Assembly: GCA_963809795.1 (NCBI GenBank)
Contig: CAWELN010000025.1
Coordinates: 1-64,000, forward strand
DNA from: DASUAS01 sp963809795
Lineage (GTDB): Bacteria > Actinomycetota > Acidimicrobiia > IMCC26256 > DASPTH01
Direction of reading: 5' to 3'
DNA length: 64,000 bases
Part shown: piece after piece, positions 1 to 8,920 of the stretch
How the letters are laid out: each line of letters opens with the position of its first letter
Position numbering within the stretch: position 1 is the stretch's first letter
Notes under the pieces: model-generated
Seen by the model: the letters and a program-made list of their open reading frames with translations, nothing else
Databases searched by the model: none
Told to the model about the DNA's origin: nothing
Made by a program: the position numbers and the translations under genes

Positions 1-77
1 AGCGTGAACGCCCGATTGAGATAGTGGGTCATCGGACGCCAGGCACCCACGACTTGGTGATGCCCTCTGAAGTTCAG

Positions 78-405
78 TCACCACACGATCAGGATCGGCT
101 GCCGCGCCACCGAAGAACTGCAACTCTTCATGTTCGTCTTGATGGTCAATCGGAGTTCGTGCCGACGGGTGTGCAACAGTCCGCCTCGCTGCCCGACGGC
201 AATCCGATTCTCCAAGACACCCTCAGCGTGCACGATCCAGCTTCCTTGCTGGCGCTCGCCAACGCACCTCCACGTCGACGATCAGACTGTCGGGTCCCTT
301 GGTGCTCCCTCGAAGCTCGACGCCAGTGTCTGCGCCGCCCTCGCTAAGCCCGGCGAGAAGGTCTTGGATCGAGGCGAACGTCATAAAGCAATGCTCGCGC
401 CACAT
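78..405 (-). pseudogene. hypothetical protein, frame broken
   Basis: I do not recognise this protein. One minus-strand frame runs from an ATG at 405 and reads like real protein through LIVDVEVRW. It then becomes arginine-rich and stops. In another frame the protein-like text continues (GSWIVHAEGVLENRIAVGQ, then HTRRHELRLTIKTNM) to a TGA at 78-80. The two pieces join naturally with one indel near 235-255, giving about 108 residues. No signal peptide, membrane segment or known motif is visible. The left 77 bases hold nothing I can support. Confidence 0.35.
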
Positions 406-509
406 CCGCCCACCCCGAGCACAATTGCCGACCCCTAAGGGCGACGCACCAGTTGCGTCCGCGCTGTTCGGCTAGCGCCTATTCGGCAGCTCTGGCCGCC
501 GGCGAGGGC

Positions 510-855
510 CTAATCAACTGAAGGCCACTCCGACGGAGCGCCCCCGCCGTCGACCCAGAAGGTCTTCAAGGAGAACAGTCGACCCCCACGCACCGAGAGA
601 ACGACCGCTTGCAAGTGCTCTGCGGTGTCCAGTCCCCGCGTCGACCGACAGGTCCGGAAGTGAGGCAGGCGCGAACGTCGGGCGACACGGCGAGGATGAC
701 GTTCGGGCAACCGCATGGACAGAGACCAACGACCTCCGTCTTCGGCACTTGCGCCCGAAGTTCTGCCGCGGAAAGTCGGTTTCAAGGAGTGCGCTCAGAA
801 TGTTTCGTTCCGGGTCAGATAGCGGCCGCGGTGTGGAGCCCGCTCGTTCGTCGAC
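510..855 (-). pseudogene. small conserved actinobacterial protein with a CPCGCP motif, frame broken
   Basis: Read in three successive minus-strand frames, this stretch gives an N-terminal segment (RPLSDPERNILSALLETDFP), a middle segment (TEVVGLCPCGCPNVILAV) and a C-terminal segment (HLQAVVLSVRGGRLFSLKTF) ending at a TGA at 510-512. The order and spacing resemble, from memory, a small uncharacterised actinobacterial family of about 110-130 residues that starts with an RPL..ER helix and carries a C-x-CGCP motif. At least two indels are needed (about 740 and about 650). No clean start codon is visible; the 5' limit near 855 is an estimate. Function unknown. Confidence 0.4.
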
Positions 856-1163
856 GTGAAAGGCTCTCGATGGTCAGATCTCTCGTCTCTGGCCACTTCC
901 GCTTCAGCCAGTCCACGGAACGCATAATGCCCGCTCTGGCGCACATACGCGGCCTGCTTTCGCCGGGCTGCGTCGCGTTGAGGTCGGGATGTTGCGGACC
1001 TCGCGGCAGCAGTTGATCGGCGAGCACCCGGCACTCCGGGTCGTCGACCTCGAGCGCCTTCTCGGCGGCGTCGATCAGCGACCGTCTGACACCAGGAATG
1101 CCGAAGGTCGGTGTCAGGTCGCGGCAGTCGGCGGATCTCGGCGGCGAGGGCCTCAGGAGGCAC
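815..1163 (-). pseudogene. hypothetical protein, frame broken
   Basis: Protein-like text begins in one frame (PPEALAAEIRRLPRP near 1160) and continues in another (FGIPGVRRSLIDAAEKALEV, then RVLADQLLPRGPQHPDLNA) towards a stop near 815. This implies an indel around 1095-1105. It sits directly upstream of, and in the same direction as, the CPCGCP-motif gene. I do not recognise the family, and the 3' part may belong to either of two frames. Treat it as a remnant or an error-damaged gene. Confidence 0.25.
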
Positions 1164-1325
1164 GTCTATGAAGGTATTTGAACCACACGCATGAGATTCG
1201 CCGTGATCGGTCGCAGGTCAGGTTTTCTTGGCCTTCTCCGTGCGATTGCTAGGCATCTGCACCCCGCTTACGGTTTTGAAGATTCATCACCCGTGGATGG
1301 GGCGGGTCGACCAGAGGTAGGAACC

Positions 1326-1941
1326 ATGGCTTCTGTCCCTTCTCCTGTGACCATCCCGACGCCGCCGATCGCCGGCACAGACATCGCACCCACTCTGACC
1401 ACACTTCTCCAGGATCTGCTGGTCCTACCTGATCCTGCAGCGGAGCCGAAGTCCGGAACCTTCTTTGGGTCAGATCAGACCGCCGCAATCATCGAATCCA
1501 CGGCTACTGCGCTAGCGAAGCGGCTGGTCGGTAGCCATCGCCGTGCTCGGTGGGGGTGCAGCAGTCGCAGCGGGCGTGACGAGCTTTTGGAACGGTGAGC
1601 GCGGCGGAGTCCGCATCGCTATGGTGGCTTCGAGCGGAGCCATCATCGCCGCCGCGCTGATCGCGTTGGCGATCATCATCAGCTCAGATGTACGCGGCCG
1701 CGGGTTAGGCGCAACTGGTGTCACGCAGCTCGCGGATCTGTCACGAAGAGCTACCTCGACCTGCTCTCTGTTGCTCCGCGTGGTGAAACGGAAAACGACT
1801 ACCTGAAAGCGCTCCATCTGGCGTGGGACCTGAAAGGGCATTCCAGCCTCGGATGGCAAGGCGCTCCTCAATGACACGGAGTGGACGGCCCTAAAGAAGA
1901 GCCTCGGGACGAAGCTCGGTTTCGACGCGAGCTCGAGCTGA
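1326..1941 (+). pseudogene. hypothetical membrane-anchored protein, frame broken
   Basis: It starts at an ATG at 1326 behind a GAGGTAGG-like ribosome site. The first segment (to about 1530) is a soluble Pro/Thr-rich head. In the next frame follow a glycine/alanine-rich stretch (AVLGGGAAVAAGVTSF) and a strong membrane helix (IIAAALIALAIIISS). Further frame changes lead to TKSYLDLLSVAPRGETENDY and finally WTALKKSLGTKLGFD, ending at TGA 1939-1941. About 205 residues if repaired, with one or two membrane segments in the middle. At least three indels are needed. A strong hairpin follows. Function unknown. Confidence 0.4.
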
Positions 1942-1989
1942 GAGCGAGGCGGCCGGCCCGCAAAGAAGCGGCGGCCGATTCATGACGGG

Positions 1990-2016
1990 GCCCCGGGTTC
2001 GGCCCGGGGCTTTGTC
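1990..2016 (+). terminator. intrinsic terminator hairpin, interrupted by the IS insertion
   Basis: An 8-bp perfect stem, GCCCCGGG (1990-1997) pairing with CCCGGGGC (2003-2010), with a 5-nt loop, is followed by TTTGTC. It lies about 50 nt after the stop of the 1326-1941 gene. The insertion sequence starts at 2017, right after the T-rich tail. The tail sequence GCTTTGTC is repeated on the far side of the element, so before insertion this terminator separated two convergent genes. Confidence 0.7.
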
Positions 2017-2040
2017 GGCTCTACGCGTCTGAGTGGGGAG
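2009..2040. repeat. left end of the IS: 8-bp target duplication plus terminal inverted repeat
   Basis: GCTTTGTC at 2009-2016 is the left copy of the target-site duplication. The left inverted repeat spans 2017-2040 and starts GGCTCT. It matches the reverse complement of 3432-3455 at 19 of 24 positions. Confidence 0.85.
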
Positions 2041-3455
2041 CACGGGTTCGGATCCGTGGTGGTGATGGTCGGTCGGGCCAGGTGACACCGCCGGCGTGGA
2101 GCAGGACGCGGAGGCGGTAGTGCTCGAAGGTGCGGAACCCGTGCCCGCAGCGTTTGACTTTCTTCACGCAGAGGTTCAGGCCCTCGGTGGGACCGTTCGA
2201 CGCGCCGGTCTCGTGGTGAGCGAGGATCTCGCTGCGCCACGCTGCGAGTGTCCGCCCGAGCGACTGGATCTCGGCAACGTCGTCGTTCGTGCACGCGACG
2301 ATCGCCTTGTCGAGCAGCAACGCCGCGTCGTCGGGATCGTCGGTGAGATACACCTCGCGGACCGATTCTTTGGCGAGCCACGCGCCGAGGACCTCGTCGT
2401 GGGGGTCACCAACGCGTAGCCCGAGCAGGAGACGATCTTGTCCGCGTTCATCGAGCCGTTCGGATCCTGCGAGCAACAGCTTGCGGATCCGATACAACGG
2501 ATCGGCTTTGCGGCCGCGATGACCGAGCGTCTCGTTCTGCACCCGACGACGCACCTTGTCGAGGCAACGGTTCCCGACGCGCACCACATGAAACGGATCC
2601 GCCACGCGGGTCGTGTGGTCGAGATGCGGTGACAGACCCGCCCGGAAGCTCTCGGCCAGATCGGTGGCGACAACCTCGATGCCCCCAAGCCATCCCGGGT
2701 CCGCCTTGGCGGTCCATCGCCGCAGGTCAGCGGCCCGGTTGCCGTGCACCAGGTCGATCACGACCCGGGCCTCGAGATCCACGAGGCCAGTCGCGTAGAT
2801 CGTCGAATGGGCACGGTTCGCGGCGAGGAACGACGTCTCGTCGATCCCGAGCTGGCAGACCGGCCCGACACGATCGGGATCATCGACGAGAGGGGTGCCG
2901 TGCTCGACCACCGCGTTCATGATCGTCCACCAACACACCCCGAACTCGTCGGCGACTTGTGACACCGGCCGGGCGTTCTCACCGACCTGGCGACACGCCT
3001 CCATCCCCGCCCGACGCGTGATCACCGCCTGCGCGTCGACATGCTCCGAGTCCTCGGTCCAGGTCTTCGCACCACAGCGCTCCTCGCGGCAACGCCAACG
3101 TCGCTTGCGCCACATCAACCGTGCCGGCCGCCCGAAACAGGCCAGGTCACGGATCTGCACCGTCATGCGATCGTGTGCCTCCGCGTGCGTGTCGCGCAAG
3201 TCGCGCACCACGCGATCGCGTCCATCGACTCGATCGCAATCACGAGCTCGTCTGGACTCTCCATCACCTCGAGCACCCGGAACCCGTCCAGTCCCAGCAA
3301 CGCTTCCGCCAGCCCGATACCGTCACTCACGTCAGGGGTCTCCGTCTCCTCGCAGCCTTCGAACAGCCGCAAGGATGACGAGGCCCCTGACCCCGAACGC
3401 GGACCCTCAGCTCACGCCACGCAACAACCCACTCCCCACCTCAACGCGAAGAGCC
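2017..3455 (-). mobile_element. ISL3-family insertion sequence, 1439 bp, complete ends
   Basis: Both ends can be placed to the base. Imperfect 24-bp terminal inverted repeats (2017-2040 and 3432-3455, 19/24 identical) bound a single transposase gene. An identical octamer GCTTTGTC flanks the element at 2009-2016 and 3456-3463. Eight-base duplications and one transposase gene of about 400-450 residues are usual for ISL3 elements. The perfect duplication suggests a recent, unrearranged insertion. The element landed in the T-rich tail of a terminator, so it probably broke no coding sequence. Confidence 0.9.
2021..3372 (-). CDS. ISL3-family transposase (one frameshift)
   Basis: DDE transposase that cuts and moves the surrounding element. 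The N-terminal part (ATG at 3372) contains a short metal-ribbon start, AWCATC. The frame then changes near 3185-3195, and the long second part continues the same domain (LMWRKRRWRCREERC, completing a Cys-rich zinc-binding region) into the catalytic core. Recognisable core pieces are CQLGIDETSF (first Asp), VVATDLAESF and DPFHVVRVGNRCLD (second Asp with the conserved FHV context), and GPTEGLNLCVKKVKR near the C-terminus (conserved Glu region). Repaired length is about 450 residues, normal for the family. A single indel separates the two parts, so this copy is either inactive or mis-sequenced. Confidence 0.85.
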
Positions 3456-3463
3456 GCTTTGTC
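3432..3463. repeat. right end of the IS: terminal inverted repeat plus 8-bp target duplication
   Basis: The right inverted repeat spans 3432-3455 and ends GAGCC. GCTTTGTC at 3456-3463 is the exact second copy of the octamer at 2009-2016. Confidence 0.85.
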
Positions 3464-3469
3464 ATGGCC

Positions 3470-3629
3470 TCATCGCGGCGCCACACCGAAGAACATGGCT
3501 CCCACATCCCCCCCGAGCCTCTCTGCGACGGCACTAACCTCCGCCCACAGCGCGTCGAGATATGTGATCCAACTCGCAGAGGCCGGCGAGCACCAGGGCG
3601 AGTTCGTGGTCGTCGAACTCCACGTCCAC
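3470..3629 (-). pseudogene. small acidic hypothetical protein, frame broken
   Basis: From a GTG at 3629 (or 3623) the minus strand reads VDVEFDDHELALVLAGLCEL. After a frame change near 3560 it reads LDALWAEVSAVAERLGGD and VGAMFFGVAPR to a TGA at 3470-3472. That makes about 53 residues, with amphipathic helices and no known motif. Before the IS inserted, it was convergent with the 1326-1941 gene across the shared terminator. Function unknown. Confidence 0.35.
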
Positions 3630-3679
3630 TAAGACGCTTCCCTCGACTCGTGGTCACACCCTCGTGACACGATCGTGTC

Positions 3680-3869
3680 ATGACCAACGAAGAGGTACTC
3701 GACGAGGCACGGTGCCACGGCTTCGAGCTCATCGAGCAGATGAGCGCCGGCCAGTGGGCGGTCGGCTGGGCGCTGTGGGGAAGACGACCGCTGGCCGTAC
3801 TTCCTCGAGGAGCGCCAGGCGGTCAACTGGATGCGAGACCGACGGAGTTGTGCCCGGGTGTTCGTCTGA
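3680..3869 (+). pseudogene. small hypothetical protein, frame broken
   Basis: ATG at 3680 opens MTNEEVLDEARCHGFELIEQ and continues to GQWAVGWALWG. Near 3780 the frame shifts to DDRWPYFLEERQAVNWMRDR and stops at TGA 3867-3869. Repaired length is about 63 residues, helical, rich in Trp and acidic residues. It is divergent from the small gene at 3470-3629 and lies just before the patatin gene, which faces it. I do not recognise it. Confidence 0.4.
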
Positions 3870-3921
3870 GCAGCTGATCGCCGCCACAGCGGCAGTCAGT
3901 TCTGGCGCGAGTCCGAGTGGG

Positions 3922-5214
3922 TTAGTGGATCAGATCTTGCCGGACTTCGATGCTTCGGTTCGGCGCTTGTCCACCAAGCCCCTTAGCCTCGTCAGAGGTT
4001 CGGGGGACGCGCCCGGTGGCCCCCATCTCGATCACGAAGTCGGTCGCTGCTTTGACTCCGTTGATAAAGAGGGCATCTTGCTGTTCCTTCGTGAGGTGGA
4101 AGTCTGTTGCGTGCAGACCGGCGTTATCTACGAAGATCGTCCGAGCAGCGGTTTGCTCGTCAACGGCATAAGCGTCCCACTCACCCATCATTGTATGGAG
4201 GCACCGGATGCCGACCCCCAGGGCAGATCGGCACGCTTCGGTCGCCCCGAAATCGGTCTCTAACTTCGACAACTTGATCCCGATCGTCGGCCAGCGCGGC
4301 TCTTGCCCGTCGACACGGTCGAAGGCGTGGATCGGGAAGTTTTGCAGCATGCCACCGTCGACCCAAGTCACGGTGCCGCCTTCGTACGTCAGTGTGGTCG
4401 TGCCGCCGCTCGGGTTCGGGATCGGATGCTGGACCGTCGTGGTTTGGAAAGTCACGGGTTCGAAAAAAAAGGGAATAGACATCGAAGCCCGGACGGCATC
4501 GACCGGGTCATAGCTGTCCGTTGGGTCGGAGCCGTAGAGGGGATAGTCCCACGGTAAGCGCACCAAAGCGCCTTCGTGTTATGTCCGAAGTGTGAACGAC
4601 TAACCGGTATTCGCGACCCTTAGCGAGACTTAGCCCGGGGTCTTGCTCCTTGGTCAACTTCAGGTCGCCGAATGTCCGTACGTTGAGCTTGTCGTGAAGA
4701 ATCGGTGCAAGCCATGTCCGCAGATAGTCGCCGGTGTAAATCCCCATCTGGTGAGTAAGGACCTCGGCGTCCGCAAAAAGGCTCCCGGCGTGACCACCGT
4801 GATGGTCGAGGAAATCGTGCACCCTTCCCTGGGGCATGAACTTACTGAAATCGAGGTCGTTCATGTATTGCAGCGCCGTCGTCATGGGCAAGTCGCCTTT
4901 CGACAGTCCCGCAATGAGACTCGCTGCAATTGCGCCGGCGCTAGTACCCGCAACACCTCGAAATGTATATCCGGCCTCGCTGAGCACAAGCACAGCTCCA
5001 ACCAGACCGATCCCCTTGACGCCGCCGCCTTCGAGGGCCAGGTCGGCTCGCAACTCCTTCTTGTCACCGTTTTGAGGGTTGGGCCAGCCATCAGTCTCCA
5101 GCAAGCCCTTTGCCGCCTGCTCGAAAGCACCCTGCGGAGTGCGTCACTTCCGTGCTTGTATCCGTTCAGCGATTCTGATTGCGGTACTGCCGTGATCAAC
5201 TCTGCCTCCTCCAT
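3922..5214 (-). CDS. patatin-like phospholipase (two frameshifts)
   Basis: Predicted serine acyl hydrolase acting on membrane lipids. Landmarks in order: the oxyanion loop EGGGVKGIG, the nucleophile elbow AGTSAG (catalytic Ser) about 24 residues later, and the second catalytic residue in TVTWVDGGML, the Asp of the DGG motif. These are the defining patatin features. The catalytic N-half reads from ATG 5104. A more likely start is ATG 5214 (MEEAELITAVPQ), joined by an indel near 5120. A second indel near 4545-4565 separates the N-half from the C-half. Repaired length is about 430 residues, within the bacterial patatin range. It is transcribed in the same direction as, and 270 bp downstream of, the protease-NTPase-Sel1 gene. 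Patatins are known effectors of several antiphage systems, so it could be the effector here. That link is inference. Confidence 0.8.
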
Positions 5215-5484
5215 TGGTCTGCCATCACTTATGGGCAAAGCTCGAACACCATCGCATTCACACTTTCGCAGGTGCATACTTTCGGGCCACGTTGTGTCCT
5301 TCGACATCCGCTTGCGCCCTGTGCTTTGAGCGTTTGACAGGCCATGTCTTCCAGTTCGCGCCGGTTGACGAAATCGCGTCCCGGGCCCCGATCCGACTGG
5401 CGACCCCGACAGAGAGGTCAGTCGATCGGCGGGTCAGGTGCCGGTGGTGGCCCGGGCTCCCGCCGTGCCGGGTCGGCGGCGAGT

Positions 5485-8112
5485 CTAACTGCCTCGGGAA
5501 CCCCTGGCCTGCACGGCCCGCTGCAGCCACTGGTCAGCCTCCTCCCGGAGCACCTTGTGGATCTGGAAGGCATGGTCACCAATGGCCTCGTCGATCGGTC
5601 CTCCTGCCGGCCGGAACGCCGATTCCGCCCCGACGATGTCATCGAACTTGTCCTTCAACAACCAGCCCAGCTGCCAGGAGGCGTGCTTATGACCAGCCGA
5701 GATCGCTTTCTCGTACCACGCCTTGGCCTCGGGAGCTTTCCCCCACTCCCAGGCCATGACCTCGCCGATCTTGAACGCGGCCCTTGTAGTCGAAATCGGC
5801 GTCTCCTTCGGCCGCCATCGTCCAGTAGTCGACCGCAGCCACCAGGTCGTCCTCGTCCCGGCTCAGGTCGCCCATCCTCGAGGCGGCGGTACGATGACCG
5901 GCCCTCGCGGCGGTGCTCCACCAGAGCTGGGCCACAGCTGGGTCGGCAGGGTCCTCGCCAAGCGCCATCTCACCCAAGTGGTACGCGGCGTCCAGACGGC
6001 CACCGTCAGCGGCCTGTTCTAGGTATTTCTTCCTGGCGAGTGCCGGGGTCTCGTCCTCGAGGAGACGCTCGAGCTGGTAGGCAGATTCCAGATGGCCTTT
6101 CGCCGCCGCCAATGCAAACCACGAGCGGGCCTCCGAGGGGTCGGTGAGCAACATGGCGCGCTGGAATGCCGCGTCAGTGCTGCCAGCTTCGCTGGCCAGT
6201 CGGTACCAGTCTGAGCCGGCCGACACATCCTCGTCCTTCACGTGCCGCTCGCCGATGCGCGCCAGGACGGCCTGAGCTGTGGCTCGCTGTTCGTCGGAAG
6301 CCACCTCGAGGAGATCCTCAACTTGCAGGAGATCCTGAGCACGGCTTTTTTCGACGAGTCGTTCGCCTATCCGATCGGGTTGGTCGGATCGGTCCCCAGA
6401 AGTGGTCGGGCACTGGATAGAGCTCATGAAGCCAGTCGGCCACCTCATACTGGAGCTCTGGGACCTTGTTGACCAGAGGCACCGCCGTCAAGACCCTTCG
6501 CGCCGCGATGACGTCCTCCGCACCGACGAGCGCAGCACTGGCCACTGCCGCTCGCAAGAGCTTCGACTTCGAGGGCTGCCCGAGGCCACGGGCGGCGGCC
6601 GTGTCGTCCCAATAGATCTGCTCGTGATCGAGGAGCAAGTCCTCCAAGCGATGGTCGTTCTCCGAGGCGATCCGGGTCGGTCCGACCTGGAGGAGCGCGG
6701 TCAGCGCCGCGAGATGGAGCGTGAGGATTGATCCGTAGTCTCCTGGCAGGAGGTCCGGAGTCGGCAGCTCGAGCACGAGCCGGCGCCACTCGACCTCGGG
6801 ATAGCTTTGCCCCAGCAGCTTCGGCGAAGGCGTGTTGGGCCTCCCGGTACGCCGCGGAGACGCCACCGGGCCCGAATGCGACTGGCTGAAGCTCATCCAC
6901 GGCCGCCTCTCCGAAGGCGGCACGATGGCGGCGCCGATGGTCATCCCACCACTCGCCGTTCGATCGGGCGAGCAATAGGAGGCGAACCGGCGCTTGACCC
7001 TCGTGCCCCAGATTGAATCCGCCAGGCGCGCAACCTGGCCCGGTCCGTCTCGGCATAATCGACGACCAGCAGCACTGGGGCCTCAGTGTTCTTGAGCGAG
7101 GTTATGACCTCATCGGCTGCGCTGGGCGCCACGAACCCCGTCACCCATCGATGATCGGTACGTACGTCGGCGGAATCTTGCAGCACCTGGCACAGCTCCA
7201 GAGCCAGGCGGGTCTTGCCCTGGCCACCCGGACCGACGAACAGGCGCGCCGCATTGAGCTCGTCCGAGCGGCACCATCTGATTAGACCCGTGAGATCATC
7301 GTCTCGACCTCGGAACGGCACGGCCTGGGCATCAGCACCGAGGAGTCGAGCAGACGATCCGGTGTCGCGGTCGACCACCCGGCGAGACATCAGGCCGTCG
7401 AGCTCGACTGACTCGACATCCAGGGGCACCGCCGCGCCCCCAACACCGATGAACGTCTGGTCCTCCAGACGGTTGACGAAATCGCGATCGGCCAGTAGAT
7501 CGACGCCCAGCTCGATGATCAGTTGGCTGGCACCGGCCGCGGACTCGTGCAGGATGATGACACCGACGAACAGGTCCCCTGCGAACACGCCAGCACCCGA
7601 CATACCGGACCGATTCGATGACTCGGGTCCGCCGTGGCGCGATCGCCGTCGTCGCCATTGAAGAGCAGCCGCCGGGGCTGGCCTGGGGCTCTCGGCAGCA
7701 AAGCCCCGGGATTCACGTGACCCGTGGCATGCAGACTCGCGTGCTGACCATCGGCCCCGACCACGGCTCGCGGAAAGCCGATCGCCTCGCAGGGCACCCC
7801 TCCAACTCTGCCCGTGAACCGCCCCCAGCGGAGCGTGCCGATAACTGATCGGGTCCAGCGCTCGTCGTCGATCCACACGACCGCCACATCGGTCAAGCCT
7901 CGCTCCGCGGGCCACAGGACCTTGGCGCTCATGAACTCGGGATCGTTCAACCCTCGCACCAGCACCTCGCTCGCCGACCCATCGTCCGCGAAGACCACAT
8001 GCGCGGCGGTGATGACGACCCGCTCGCTGAGCAGCAGGCCGGACCCGGCATAGAGCGTGTCGCCCGGCCCGGAGCCCCGGACTTCGACGACCCGAGCGAA
8101 GGGCGGAGCCAT
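5485..8112 (-). CDS. trypsin-like protease / P-loop NTPase / Sel1-repeat protein (about five frameshifts)
   Basis: A single original protein of about 875 residues, read across six frame segments (changes near 7615, 7025, 6810, 6385 and 5785). N-terminus: trypsin-like serine protease with His38 in VVITAAHVVF, Asp75 in GLTDVAVVWID and the nucleophile Ser near residue 171 in GMSGAGVF. Middle: P-loop NTPase with Walker A GPGGQGKT (about 292-300), Walker B LLVVDYAET (about 346-354) and a downstream APVRLLLLARSNGEWW strand. C-terminus: about six Sel1/TPR-like helical repeats (for example WFALAAAKGHLESAYQL, WYEKAISAGHKHASWQL). Actinobacterial proteins of this kind, with LLVVDYAET-type NTPases, are grouped with regulated NTP-dependent conflict systems, where repeats sense, the NTPase switches and the protease acts. 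ATG 8112 was chosen; a GTG at 8139 is an alternative. It follows the Trypco2-type gene by about 110 nt. Confidence 0.8.
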
Positions 8113-8219
8113 CAGGCGCCACCAGCGAGTGGGTCGCACTGGCTGGTCCGAAGGCGCGGCGGCGAGATCACGACCGCCAGACGCACGACGGTGACCGACG
8201 CGAGACCACCCACGGCCGG

Positions 8220-8575
8220 CTACTCACCAAAACCGGGCGGAGGAATCTTGTGAGCTGTCAGGTCGGTCGGCCCCTCCGGCTGATGTAGGACCTCGTCGGC
8301 GATCTCAGCAGGCCGCCCATCGACCTTCGGCGTGAGGTGAAGCAGGATACGATGGCGCTAGAGCCTCGGTGGTCGGCATGGGCCCCGATCGAAACGACCC
8401 AGAACCGGATCCCAGCATCAGCTCCCTCGGTCTTTTCGATGGCGACGAGGAACTCCATCTCCACCTCGCCCATCTCGAATCGCACGGCCTCCCCCGCAGC
8501 CCTTTTAATGGCGACGTTAAGCTCTGCACGCAGCGCCTTGACAGCGTCGGCCAAGCCGATCGACGCCTCGGCCAT
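8220..8575 (-). CDS. trypsin-co-occurring domain protein, Trypco2-type (one frameshift)
   Basis: Small partner of the downstream protease-NTPase. ATG at 8575 gives SIGLADAVKALRAELN, then FEMGEVEMEFLVAIEK and GADAGIRFWVVSIGA. These segments match, from memory, the Trypco2 family that neighbours trypsin-NTPase genes in actinobacteria: an N-terminal helix, then a beta unit with FWVV. After an indel near 8350 the other frame supplies the expected strand HRILLHLTPKVDGRP and a tail to TAG at 8220-8222. About 118 residues. No signal peptide or membrane helix. Its function is unproven; co-occurrence suggests a regulator or adaptor of the protease. Confidence 0.75.
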
Positions 8576-8870
8576 GATCGACCTCCCTGCCGTCCGCGCA
8601 CTCGTAGGGTCCACCACGGCCGAGCGAACACGATGGCGAGGTGGAGGCGCCCAAGGACACGCCATTTCGTCGCCTGCACGGTAGACGGCGAGGGCAATCC
8701 CGTCAATGGGAATCAGTGCGACAGCAAGCGCGCTCCTCGTTGATTCCCAGTCGGGCGACGACGTGGCTGTGTCCAGTCGGACTGAGCGTCACGAAGACAC
8801 CGTCAACCCAACGGACGACAGGACCTGACCAGCACAAACAGATGCGTCCGGACAAGCCGTCACGAGGTTG
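8576..8870. other. no supported gene
   Basis: No frame here carries a convincing complete gene. A short minus-strand stretch near 8745-8825 reads VRWVDGVFVTLSPTGHSHVV, which looks protein-like, but it has no start and stops quickly. It could be the end of a lost gene or the leader of the Trypco2-type gene. Confidence 0.3.
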
Positions 8871-8872
8871 AC

Positions 8873-8899
8873 GGGAGTTCGAATCCCACTCCGGGCACC
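8873..8899 (+). other. 3' tRNA-like fragment, possible attachment-site remnant
   Basis: The stretch contains a T-loop (GTTCGAATC) in a degenerate T-stem, followed by TCCGGGC and ACC, as in the 3' end of a tRNA with its acceptor strand. No matching 5' half lies within 100 nt upstream, so it is not a whole tRNA. It sits just outside the C-terminal end of the integrase gene, with tRNA-Thr on the other side. Such fragments often mark integration at a tRNA 3' end. It is similar but not identical to the end of the neighbouring tRNA-Thr. Confidence 0.4.
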
Positions 8900-8920
8900 G
8901 GAACTCGAAGAGAGTTGCCG

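Noticed and set aside
8641..8871. 76-codon plus-strand frame
   Set aside because: Composition is Arg/Thr/Pro-rich shadow type, and no ribosome site is visible.
8800..8899. Complete tRNA ending at 8899
   Set aside because: There is no 5' acceptor strand or anticodon arm in the 100 nt upstream that would pair with the 3' part.
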